The notes under the pieces: model-generated
Told to the model about the DNA's origin: nothing
The model's input: only the letters and a program-made list of their open reading frames with translations
The model's database searches: none
Part shown: positions 1 through 7,829 of the stretch, piece after piece
How the letters are laid out: each line of letters begins with the position of its first letter
Numbering within the stretch: position 1 is the first letter of the stretch
Source: DYMC01 sp035406705
GTDB taxonomy: Bacteria; Verrucomicrobiota; Lentisphaeria; Victivallales; GWF2-50-93
Reading direction: 5' to 3'
Assembly (NCBI GenBank): GCA_964426675.1
Contig: CAYRRM010000068.1
Span: 1-8,737, forward strand
Length of the DNA stretch: 8,737 bases
Translations under genes and position numbers: made by a program

Positions 1-264
1 GAAATAATTTCACTCCGGGGAAGCAAGAAATGTCATAACTGGCGGGTATTCAGCGACTCTTAAGCACGACTTCCTCAGCACAATAGTGCTACTACCGCCG
101 GTCACTGCATGCAGAGGGAAAATGGTACATGATAATCAGTCTGGACGGTCACATCCGGAAATTGACCAGCGTCAATTATCTAGCGATTGACATTTTGTAT
201 ATGTCTTACTTATTTATAAAAAAAGGCACATTTTGAGAAGAGAACACAGGGGGAAAATCCGTTT
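1..264. other. Gene-free left flank with a GC-richer segment
   Basis: No gene can be supported here. Bases 1-180 are about 47% G+C by count, against about 30-35% in the adjoining gene, and the sequence turns AT-rich after about 190. This composition step resembles the one at the insertion sequence on the right side of the window, so the segment may be the end of a second mobile element or another imported piece. No transposase fragment could be recognised on either strand. One forward frame is open from 8 to 190 but has no convincing start or ribosome binding site. No clear intrinsic terminator follows the stop of the large gene that ends at 265. Confidence 0.5.
160..177. repeat. Inverted repeat AATTGAC-cagc-GTCAATT
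   Basis: Two perfect 7-base arms (160-166 and 171-177) are separated by four bases. A further copy of the arm core, ATTGAC, follows at 185-191 in the same orientation as the first arm. The repeats lie at the inner edge of the GC-richer segment, where the composition changes. They could be a transposase-binding end of a mobile element or a small regulator site. The sequence does not decide between these. Confidence 0.45.
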
Positions 265-3200
265 TTAATTATCTGAAATAGAAGAACCTTCAATGTTAGA
301 ATTACGCCTTCTCTCTGTTTCAACAAGGAGAATACGGAAATCATGCCTTGGAATTTCTATACCTTTTAAAATACTTCCATTTTTAGGGTCAGTAAGAATA
401 TCCTCAGGGTTTTCAACATCGTATATTTTCTTGATAACAGTTTTTCCATTATTCATTAACATTTTCGGATTAATTGTGAGGGTACATTTTACTGGTTCAG
501 AACCAGCATTCATAACAACAATCGCAGCACGGTTTAATTTCAAATTCCGATAGATAGATATATGTATTTGTTTATCTGATGAAACCAATGGTTTAGAACG
601 CCAGTAACCTATAAATTCACAATTTATTCCATCATCAAGAAATTTTAACTGGTCATTTAATTTTTGCAAAAGTTCAGTTGGTTGTCCCCAGTAAGTTCCA
701 ATATCATGAGTAAACAGAAGTGCTTGTATACTTCTTAACCGTTGTTTCTTAATAGATTCAGGAGTTTCTTTATTGTTCAGGTCAGGTATATTTGTCCAGA
801 GCCGATGGATAATTCCTCCTTTTGTCCGAGTAAGTGAACGAAACTCATCAGGTGAAAGTTGGTCTATCTGGTCCATACCAGTAGTGGACACATAAAAATC
901 ATTTTCTACATGCCATGCAATTTTACACCAGGAAAAATCAATGTGCATATTCATAATCCACCAAGGTTCTACACCAAGTTCCCAGCACATTGTAGCCAAT
1001 CTTTTGGTAAGTTCTCTTCGGAGAAAAGTATTCCATCTATACTTTTTTTCACCTGTTTTTGGGTCAATATCCCAGATAAGTCCTATAGAAGAATTATCCC
1101 ACCATGTTCCATTAAGTCGGCATTTTTCAACAAGTTTTTTGTGATACCATATGAAACATTCCATAAAACTTCTATTGAAATTTACTGCTGTAGGTGATAG
1201 TTCTCTTGGTGTATCCCAGATAATTGTTCCACCATAATTGCTATCACCATAAAAAGTTGTATCTGGATTTGGTTTCCAATTAGTTATACCAAGCCACTCT
1301 CCTCCAAAAGTGTCAAACTCGTCCATCCCCATTCCTGTCATCCATGTAGAACCATATAAAACGTAGGGCTGTCCTTTTTGATAAGCAATACAAATACTTC
1401 CATTATGTTTTACATTGCCAGAAGAATTGCTATGGTATTTACCTGTTGCAAGATGCTTTTTTAACCCTTCAAAATCTTCTTCAGTATGGAGTGCAAACCC
1501 GTCTACACTATCACCATAGTATCTGTATCCGGTGGTATCATGACCGTATCCACCAAACCAGGCGATTTGTCTCCAGCTTTTTTCCATGGGTTTAACAGGT
1601 GAAGGCAGAAATGCAAACTCAATTGTTTTTGGTTTTTCAAGAACAGTTGGTGTTGCAAAAATTCTTAATCGTAATCTGACTGTTTTACCTTCTCTTTCCA
1701 GAGAAACACAGGCAATTCTGTCATCTAATACCCATTCATCCCAACTATCTGCAAACCACCATAATCCTTTATCTCCATTTCCAATAAATATCTGAGGCAC
1801 AAAACTTTTGTATATATTTTTACAACCTGGTAAACTTGTACTCTCCCATAGAATTCCTTTTCCTTTTGGTATCGCATTATAAAAACTCCCAATTCTTCCA
1901 TCTGCCCTCTGGATATATGCAGTATCTGCTCCATTCCAAAAATTAATTAGCAAGTCAAGATTATCTATAGTTGTTTTTCTCTTTGGAGTAAAGGTTAATT
2001 TTATTTGATACCAACCATCATATTCTATATAAGAGGATATTTCTACAGGGATACTTCCAAGGATGCCTTTACCTTGAAGGTCGTATCTGGATAATTTTTC
2101 ACTAATGAACTGAACTGAACTTCCACTTTTTTCCGGTTCAAGCTTATAAATTTTTCCTTTCTGTTTGCCAATAAGAGTTATAGGTTTTGCAAGAATATTT
2201 TCTCCAAGAATTGTAATTTCTTCTGGAAGACCATTTTTCCCAATTTTATATGTCCGTCCCCATGGGGATATTTTAAACCCATCATGCGTAAGTGGAGAAT
2301 ATGGAGGGATGACTTTATCACTTATTCCTATTTTATTTCCTTCCCATGGATAGTACTTCCGGACAAAACTACATTTCTGATTGGATACAATTGTTTTTCC
2401 ATCTTTACCATAAAGAATCATATCAACATTATATTTTCCTCCAGGAAGTTTTCCACAATTAATAAATAATGAACTGTAGTAATTTTCCAGTTTATTCTCT
2501 CCTTTTGCTATTATATTTCCTTTTTCATCTTTTAAGATTAATGCAAACTTACTTGCTTCCATTATTTCTTCAGGCATGCCATAAAAATCTAAGTCCACAC
2601 TGCTCGAAATTCCACCATAAGATGGATAATATGCCATTTTAAATTCGGGTTCACCAGTTTTAGGTCGGTTTTCCAGCCATGGGAGTATATGTGTTTTATA
2701 AAATTCATCAGTCATCTTTATAACAGGACTCTGAATAGCATAAATTATATCAGAACCATTATTTCCTGTTGCAATTAATTGAAAGATATTTCCAGTATCA
2801 GATAAAGGAATATCTTTTTTTGAAAAAGTAATTTCTTTCCGTTCATCTTTATTAACTGCAATTTCTTTTTTCTCCTGATAAACAATTTTTTTATTTTTAT
2901 CAAGAATATTGATTTTAATCTCTATTTTTTCCGGTTTATCTTCCATTCCTTTTATGGCAAATAGAGCATCTATTTCACCTCTGGTGATTTCACCAAGTTT
3001 TAAGAATTGAAATGCAGGTGATTCTGGTGAAAATTTTACTTCAGCAAATCTTGTCCATTCCATCCACGAAGCAGGTACCCAACCACAAAAATAAATACCA
3101 CCACATGTATCACTTCTTACAAGTTGGCAGAGCCAGTTTTTATTATCAAGAGATTGTTTAGTCATTGACTTAATTGGTATTGCAAGCTCTAAGTCCCAAT

Positions 3201-3714
3201 GGTCTTTTTCTACTGTGCATTTACGGACTGCATCAGATTGCCATTCTATACCGTCCTGGCCTGGATTTACTCCATAATGCTGGTCAATTAATGCTCCACG
3301 AGGGTTTATCATTAATTTGAAAAATCTTCCTCCTACTTCATTGCGTGGATATTTAGTTAACTGTATCTCTACATGGTCCTCAAACAAAACTAATCCATTA
3401 TCGTCTTCTTTACATTTAGCAAGTGGATAGGTGCCGATCTGATGAGGAGAATGCATAGCCAGATAGAGATTTTCATCATCATAACCAATATACCATGTTA
3501 CCTGTTGAACTTCTGGAACAAGTGTTCCATATAAAGAAGATACGCCAGTAAAAGCAGCTGCATCATTCCACTCATCTTTTTGAATCTTTCCATCAATTAT
3601 AGGAGGTTTAGACATTTTGGGTACTTGTAATACCGGCCATGGGATATCTTCTGCAAAAGTAAGAATAAGTGTTGATATAAAAAATGAAAAAATGATGTAT
3701 TTTACTCCTTTCAC
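265..3714 (-). CDS. Secreted CBM9-like/glycoside-hydrolase-like protein (1149 aa)
   Basis: Large exported protein, probably acting on polysaccharide. Residues 1-21 form a signal peptide (basic start, then IIFSFFISTLILTFA, likely cleaved after FA). Residues about 35-230 look like a CBM9-type sugar-binding module: PPIIDGKIQKDEW, then WYIGYDDENLYLAM and DHVEIQL. Residues 240-455 are beta-rich linker domains. From about 456 (PWEGNKIGISDKVIPPYSPL) to the end it is paralogous to the upstream gene: a beta-sandwich region with IEYDG (563-567), then a barrel-like region with WWDN (871-874), HVEN (935-938) and THDIG (1002-1006), and a C-terminal beta domain. The layout resembles proteins annotated as DUF6067 or GH123-N-like, from memory only. 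D873 and E937 are candidate catalytic residues. The start is GTG at 3714, set by AGGAGG at 3721-3726 with six bases of spacing. An 18-residue charged tail follows the last beta strand. Substrate unknown. Confidence 0.85.
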   Translation of the reverse strand: MKGVKYIIFSFFISTLILTFAEDIPWPVLQVPKMSKPPIIDGKIQKDEWNDAAAFTGVSSLYGTLVPEVQQVTWYIGYDDENLYLAMHSPHQIGTYPLAKCKEDDNGLVLFEDHVEIQLTKYPRNEVGGRFFKLMINPRGALIDQHYGVNPGQDGIEWQSDAVRKCTVEKDHWDLELAIPIKSMTKQSLDNKNWLCQLVRSDTCGGIYFCGWVPASWMEWTRFAEVKFSPESPAFQFLKLGEITRGEIDALFAIKGMEDKPEKIEIKINILDKNKKIVYQEKKEIAVNKDERKEITFSKKDIPLSDTGNIFQLIATGNNGSDIIYAIQSPVIKMTDEFYKTHILPWLENRPKTGEPEFKMAYYPSYGGISSSVDLDFYGMPEEIMEASKFALILKDEKGNIIAKGENKLENYYSSLFINCGKLPGGKYNVDMILYGKDGKTIVSNQKCSFVRKYYPWEGNKIGISDKVIPPYSPLTHDGFKISPWGRTYKIGKNGLPEEITILGENILAKPITLIGKQKGKIYKLEPEKSGSSVQFISEKLSRYDLQGKGILGSIPVEISSYIEYDGWYQIKLTFTPKRKTTIDNLDLLINFWNGADTAYIQRADGRIGSFYNAIPKGKGILWESTSLPGCKNIYKSFVPQIFIGNGDKGLWWFADSWDEWVLDDRIACVSLEREGKTVRLRLRIFATPTVLEKPKTIEFAFLPSPVKPMEKSWRQIAWFGGYGHDTTGYRYYGDSVDGFALHTEEDFEGLKKHLATGKYHSNSSGNVKHNGSICIAYQKGQPYVLYGSTWMTGMGMDEFDTFGGEWLGITNWKPNPDTTFYGDSNYGGTIIWDTPRELSPTAVNFNRSFMECFIWYHKKLVEKCRLNGTWWDNSSIGLIWDIDPKTGEKKYRWNTFLRRELTKRLATMCWELGVEPWWIMNMHIDFSWCKIAWHVENDFYVSTTGMDQIDQLSPDEFRSLTRTKGGIIHRLWTNIPDLNNKETPESIKKQRLRSIQALLFTHDIGTYWGQPTELLQKLNDQLKFLDDGINCEFIGYWRSKPLVSSDKQIHISIYRNLKLNRAAIVVMNAGSEPVKCTLTINPKMLMNNGKTVIKKIYDVENPEDILTDPKNGSILKGIEIPRHDFRILLVETERRRNSNIEGSSISDN

Positions 3715-3853
3715 AGGAAGCCTCCTTTCTATTTCTAGTTGCTTTTTACTGTTTCTATGGTGATTTTCATTCGTTTATGGAAAATCTAATCTAAGCCAGA
3801 TATATACTGAAACTTCCTTCTTCTACATGGGGAGGGAACAGATTTTTTCTTAG
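3715..3853. other. Intergenic gap between the two large genes
   Basis: This 139-base AT-rich spacer separates the stop of the beta-helix gene (TAG at 3854-3856) from the GTG start at 3714. It contains a strong ribosome binding site for the downstream gene (AGGAGG read on the minus strand, 3721-3726). I see no stem-loop followed by a T run, and no promoter pair with good matches in both boxes. The downstream gene is therefore either co-transcribed with the two genes before it or uses a promoter I cannot recognise. Confidence 0.5.
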
Positions 3854-6800
3854 CTAATAAGATACTTTTACAACTTGATAATTATGTGGCTCCAGATTTA
3901 CTTCTACTATTACAATTCCTTTTTCATTTGTTTGATAGGGTTTATTATTTATTGATACTACTTTTATTTTTTCCCTATCTTTTGTTATACCGAGTCCGGA
4001 TAGGTTTATTTTAATCGGGACATCTTTTAATATTTCTCTACTATGATTAAAAACAATCAAAGATAAATTGTTATCCTGATGATAACCACTTATTAAAACA
4101 TCTGGAATAGAGCAAAAGATATACTTGTTGACTTCTACATCCCAGTAAGGTAAAAACATGGCTTCTTTTTTTAAGTCAATCGTCCCTTTCCATAAATGTT
4201 TTAGGTAGTTTCCTTCCACGTCATGAAGGAGGAGAAATCCAGCAAAAGAGTCACTCTGTGCTTTTGCCCATTCTTTATTTTTTGACCAATCTCCATGAAA
4301 TTCTGGAATAAACATAGTTATAATTCCCCAGTGGTGAGGGCATGTCATTGTCTGGAAATATTCTTTAGTCCAGATTTCAGAGAAAAATTTTGGATTATCT
4401 GGGGTAATAAAGAAATTTTCACCATCCATCATGATATCAACAAAAGAATATGCTGGGGCCATAAATGTATCTGTGGAATGAGTGAGTATGCATGGTTCCA
4501 GGCCTTCTTCAACAATAATATTTCGTAAGCGTTTGAAAAATTCTCTCATACCAAACATAGTAAACCCTGGCTGGATTCTTCCATCATCTAAATAATATCC
4601 ACAACCAGTTTCTATTTTTCTGCATATAATAGGATAGGCATTATCAAAATAAAAACCACGGATTCTATTTTCATGTATCCACTGTTTATACCTGTATAAC
4701 CTATATTCTGTATGTGCTGGGACTAAACACCATCCTCCATAACCATCACATTCTATTTCAGAATGGACTAATTCCCACCATTCTTTTCCTTCAGGTCCTT
4801 TTGTCCTGGGGTCAACTGGTGTAGCAAGCAGAGTATAGTTTAAACATTGATAAGGTAAATATATTCTATCTTCTTTTGCTAATTCTTCGTTATATTTTTT
4901 ATTTTTTTCCCAGTCAATGGGAAATGGCGATGTAGCATATGTATCCCAGCCAGGTGGTACAGAACCATCCCAACCTGTAGGATGTTCTTGTATTCCATTA
5001 TAATAGGACTTACCATAACCAACAAAGGTGCACAGATTATCCACTCCTTTAGCAATAAATCGGAAATCCTTAGGTAAAGGTTTTACCGGAGTTGCCTGTA
5101 GGGAAAAAATAATGGTTCTTGGTTTTGTAATAGTATTTGTATCAGCGATAAAATTGAATATAAAATTAGTTGTATTTTTATCAATTTTTACTACTTCAAA
5201 AGCAGGGACTTTATCATTTGGGAACCATCCTTTATCATTATCAGCCATATAAGCAAGACCACCTTTTCCAGGTAAACCAATCCAGATATATGGTTTGAAA
5301 CTACCAACTGTAAGTTTAGCCGAATAATGGATTTGCCTTCTACTCATAGTAGAATCCCATAGTTTACCCATTTTATCAGGTAGTTTATCGGTAAAGACAC
5401 TTGCTCTCATATCAGGACCTGCAGAATGTAAATGAGTAGCAAAACTGCTTTTTAATGGAATGACTAATTTTAAGGTGTCTAATGTAATTTCCTTCTCTGG
5501 AACAATTTTAAGGTTTATTTTAATAAAACCATCATATTCAATCTCAGAATTTACAACAATATCCAGTGATTTTCCTTCAATTTGACCGAAACATTTACCT
5601 TCAATAGTTATTCTGGAAGAAGATATATTTTTGTAAGAAATTTCACCTTTTGGCTTGAAATTTACTCTTACGCCATCAATATATCCTTCCAATGAAATCT
5701 GGTCAGTAAGAATTGCTTGGCCCGCGGTTTCTATCTGCCTCAGGAAACCAGTATTAGCAAAATGATATTTTCTACTCCAGCAATTGATACTATTTTTTTC
5801 TTTATTAAGTTCTAATGGTGTCCATGGAGGTAAGACCTTATCACTTATTCCTAAATCTGTTTTTTCCCATGGAAGTTTTATCCTTTTAAAACTACCTTCC
5901 AATATCTCAGGTAATTCTGTTCCTTTTAATTTTGCTATTACTTTATACTCTCCTTCAGATAACTCAGGTAATTCTAAGCTAACTCTACCTACACCAGTAT
6001 ATTCTTTCAGTTCTTCAGGTTTTTTACTGCCTCTACTCTGGAGAAGTTCATTATCACCAGTTCCATTAGGGTTTATAGATTCGTTAAATTTTTCTATAGA
6101 AGCAGTTTTAATTTCTTTCCCATTTTTATCCATAATAGATATTTCTGCTGAGTCAAGTTTTGCACCAATAACCATTGCTCTACCATTGATTGTTATGAGA
6201 AGTTTTCTATAGGTAGGGAAATGGTCTATAATCAATTTTGGTAGATACTTTGGATTTAATTGATTAGAACCTATTTGACCGGTTAAACAACGGTTTCCTT
6301 TTCCTGTAGAACCATTGTTCCGTTTATAATCAATCCATTCATAAATGTAAATATATCCTTCGTATAATGTGTTATCCTGATAAAAATTATTTTTCACACC
6401 CTGACCACCTGATTCTACTATATTGTTTCCAATAAGTGTGCATCTACGAATAATCGTATCTTTTACTCCATTACTGATGTAAATACCGCAATTTTTATTA
6501 TTATAAATAAGACAGTCCTGAACAATAATACCCGGGACATTATATATCCAGATACCTGTGCCTTGCGACCATCCATCACCAGAACCACCTTTAACTGCAA
6601 AACCCTGAATAATAACATTTGGAGCATTAATTGTTACCACATGATAACTGCCTTTTCCATCTATAAGAACAGGATTTTCTATTCCTGGTTTTGGAATTAT
6701 ATCATTGTTTTCGCTATCCTTTGCTTTCCAGATTGTGCCTGAAAATTTTTGTGTTATTTCCAGAGAATCATAAATTCCTGGATATACCCATATCTCATCC

Positions 6801-7048
6801 CCTGGTTTTACTGATTCCCATTTATAAATTTCTGTAAAATCAACTGCATCACAATCCACTCCTGGGGTTCCTCTTTGCTTGATTTTCCATACTCTTGCTT
6901 CAGAAATATTAGGCAGAAATAAAAGCGAGAACAAAAAAATGCATTTATTCCAGGTTTTTCTCTTAAGAACTATTTTCTCTGTAAAATTGTTACTTAACAT
7001 AGTTTTCGTCAAATATCCCAGGGGATACCCAGGTTCTAAACCACTCAT
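3854..7048 (-). CDS. Secreted beta-helix/glycoside-hydrolase-like fusion protein
   Basis: Large exported protein, 1064 residues from the ATG at 7048. That start has GGGAG six bases upstream (7055-7059). A GTG at 7063 has no ribosome binding site, and an ATG at 7000 is discussed in the findings. Numbering below counts from the GTG; subtract five for the ATG. The signal segment is KRKTWNKCIFLFSLLFLPNISEA (34-56). Residues about 57-235 look like a short right-handed parallel beta-helix, opening with the KPGDEIWVYPGIYDS type of motif (86-100) and followed by repeats such as VLIDGKGSYHVVTI, NVIIQGFAVKGG, GIIVQDCLIYNNK and TIIRRCTLIGNN. From about 398 (PWEKTDLGISDKVLPPWTPL) it parallels the neighbouring 1149-residue protein: IEYDG (508-512), YFDN (805-808), DGEN (880-883) and LLHDVEG (945-951). 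D807 and E882 are candidate catalytic residues. Probably a polysaccharide-degrading enzyme; substrate unknown. Confidence 0.85.
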   Translation of the reverse strand: MSGLEPGYPLGYLTKTMLSNNFTEKIVLKRKTWNKCIFLFSLLFLPNISEARVWKIKQRGTPGVDCDAVDFTEIYKWESVKPGDEIWVYPGIYDSLEITQKFSGTIWKAKDSENNDIIPKPGIENPVLIDGKGSYHVVTINAPNVIIQGFAVKGGSGDGWSQGTGIWIYNVPGIIVQDCLIYNNKNCGIYISNGVKDTIIRRCTLIGNNIVESGGQGVKNNFYQDNTLYEGYIYIYEWIDYKRNNGSTGKGNRCLTGQIGSNQLNPKYLPKLIIDHFPTYRKLLITINGRAMVIGAKLDSAEISIMDKNGKEIKTASIEKFNESINPNGTGDNELLQSRGSKKPEELKEYTGVGRVSLELPELSEGEYKVIAKLKGTELPEILEGSFKRIKLPWEKTDLGISDKVLPPWTPLELNKEKNSINCWSRKYHFANTGFLRQIETAGQAILTDQISLEGYIDGVRVNFKPKGEISYKNISSSRITIEGKCFGQIEGKSLDIVVNSEIEYDGFIKINLKIVPEKEITLDTLKLVIPLKSSFATHLHSAGPDMRASVFTDKLPDKMGKLWDSTMSRRQIHYSAKLTVGSFKPYIWIGLPGKGGLAYMADNDKGWFPNDKVPAFEVVKIDKNTTNFIFNFIADTNTITKPRTIIFSLQATPVKPLPKDFRFIAKGVDNLCTFVGYGKSYYNGIQEHPTGWDGSVPPGWDTYATSPFPIDWEKNKKYNEELAKEDRIYLPYQCLNYTLLATPVDPRTKGPEGKEWWELVHSEIECDGYGGWCLVPAHTEYRLYRYKQWIHENRIRGFYFDNAYPIICRKIETGCGYYLDDGRIQPGFTMFGMREFFKRLRNIIVEEGLEPCILTHSTDTFMAPAYSFVDIMMDGENFFITPDNPKFFSEIWTKEYFQTMTCPHHWGIITMFIPEFHGDWSKNKEWAKAQSDSFAGFLLLHDVEGNYLKHLWKGTIDLKKEAMFLPYWDVEVNKYIFCSIPDVLISGYHQDNNLSLIVFNHSREILKDVPIKINLSGLGITKDREKIKVVSINNKPYQTNEKGIVIVEVNLEPHNYQVVKVSY

Positions 7049-7087
7049 AATTAGCTCCCACACCTAAGTAATTGGTATCAAGTAAAT
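6990..7087 (-). other. Probable detached C-terminal coding segment of the prepilin
   Basis: Just after the prepilin's Lys217 codon, the -1 frame is open and reads NLLDTNYLGVGANYEW, then FRTWVSPGIFDENYVK, then TAA at 6990-6992. Adding one A to the AAAA run at 7087-7090 would join it to the prepilin frame and give a protein of about 249 residues. The restored stop would overlap the ATG at 7000 of the next gene as ATGTTAAGTAA, a usual coupled-gene arrangement. The segment has aromatic and acidic residues like a normal folded C-terminus. It may be a real indel, a base-call error or a frameshift site. No classical slippery heptamer is present in the correct phase. Confidence 0.5.
7049..7059 (-). 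promoter_or_regulatory. Ribosome binding site choosing the ATG at 7048
   Basis: Read on the minus strand, GGGAG (7055-7059) sits six bases before the ATG at 7048. The alternative GTG at 7063 has only AATTACTTAG before it, and the ATG at 7000 has no purine-rich block at normal distance. This favours 7048 in the sequence as it stands. The site lies immediately after the prepilin stop (TAG at 7064-7066), so translation of the two genes is probably coupled. Confidence 0.5.
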
Positions 7088-7738
7088 TTTCCCTGGATTA
7101 GGACACCATTTCACTGAGCCATCAAAATACAAAACATTAACACCACTGTTTTGATGAGTCATCCTTCTACCTGGCCAGGTATCATATGGCCAATCACCGC
7201 AGGCAGCCCATGCTGTATATTTTTTCCCATCAGCCCTTACATTATTTGGCCACTTAGATATTTTATTAGAGAGTACTCCTGTGCGGTTACCACGATAAGA
7301 ATAAACTCCATACCAATATGCATATTGACCAAAAGATTTCCAGGGTTTACCTCCCCACAGAGCTGATGGGCAGGCAAGAACTGGACCTGTCCAGCTATAA
7401 GAAGAAAAAGGTTGAGGCCCTTTTATATACCCTGTTTGAACTAATATACCAAGGCCTAAAGGAGCATTTCCCGGATCATTTGAAGTAAAAACTCCATAAG
7501 GTTCTGCAGAGCCAGAAATTTGCCACCTTGGTGGCATATTATCATTCCAGTCATTACCATACATATGAATTGCAAGACCTATTTGCTTCAGATTATTCAT
7601 ACAAGTTACCTGTCGTGCTTTTTCTCTCGCTTTACTCAATGCTGGTAGTAACATCGCAGCAAGAATAGCAATGATGGCAACCACTACCAGCAACTCAATC
7701 AAAGTGAAGCCATACGATTTAAAAACTTTCTTCTTCAT
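7064..7738 (-). CDS. Prepilin-type protein with C-terminal H-x-DG motif
   Basis: Type IV pilin/type II pseudopilin-like protein, 224 residues. The leader MKKKVFKSYG is followed by FTLIELLVVVAIIAILAAML (11-30). The prepilin peptidase should cut after Gly10 and methylate Phe11; the conserved Glu at +5 is Glu15. The hydrophobic helix is followed by SKAREKARQ and CMNNLKQIGLAIHMY, as in the large pseudopilin families of planctomycetes and lentisphaeres. Near the end, HQNSGVNVLYFDGSVKW (195-211) matches the prepilin-associated H-X9-DG motif, with one extra residue between H195 and D206. The ATG at 7738 has a strong ribosome binding site (GGGAGGG, 7744-7750, spacing 5). It is the first gene after the promoter and probably shares a transcript with the two hydrolase-like genes, which suggests a role in exporting or displaying them. 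The C-terminus (KIYLIPIT) looks truncated by a frameshift near 7087-7090. Confidence 0.9.
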   Translation of the reverse strand: MKKKVFKSYGFTLIELLVVVAIIAILAAMLLPALSKAREKARQVTCMNNLKQIGLAIHMYGNDWNDNMPPRWQISGSAEPYGVFTSNDPGNAPLGLGILVQTGYIKGPQPFSSYSWTGPVLACPSALWGGKPWKSFGQYAYWYGVYSYRGNRTGVLSNKISKWPNNVRADGKKYTAWAACGDWPYDTWPGRRMTHQNSGVNVLYFDGSVKWCPNPGKIYLIPIT

Positions 7739-7774
7739 AATGTCCCTCCCAAAATTTGATCTTCTCTATGTAAT

Positions 7775-7799
7775 CATCTGCCATGTTTCCTGGCAGACG
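7775..7799 (-). promoter_or_regulatory. Hairpin in the prepilin 5' leader
   Basis: Read on the minus strand, TCTGCCA (7797-7791), GGAAACA and TGGCAGA (7783-7777) form a perfect 7-base stem. The stem can extend by one G-U and one C-G pair to 7775-7799. In RNA the loop may close further as G-GAAA-C, a GNRA-type tetraloop, with one bulged A. It lies between the predicted transcription start (about 7823) and the ribosome binding site (7744-7750). No T run follows on either strand, so it is not an intrinsic terminator. It could stabilise the message, bind a protein as RNA, or be a DNA operator. It matches no riboswitch class I recognise. Confidence 0.55.
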
Positions 7800-7829
7800 G
7801 GAATAAGGGAAAAGGAAAAAATGCATATA

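Noticed and set aside
8..190. Forward reading frame open for about 60 codons at the left edge
   Set aside because: It has no good start codon or ribosome binding site and no recognisable motif. Long open stretches are expected by chance in a GC-richer segment.
187..192. TTGACA as a -35 box of a forward promoter at the left edge
   Set aside because: No -10 hexamer occurs at 16-19 bases, and transcription would run antisense into the large gene.
5784..6212. Forward open frame of 142 codons opposite the beta-helix gene
   Set aside because: It is antisense to a well-supported gene, has Ser/Leu/Phe-rich low-complexity composition typical of reverse-strand shadows, and has no ribosome binding site. 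The other forward frames opposite the large genes are rejected for the same reason.
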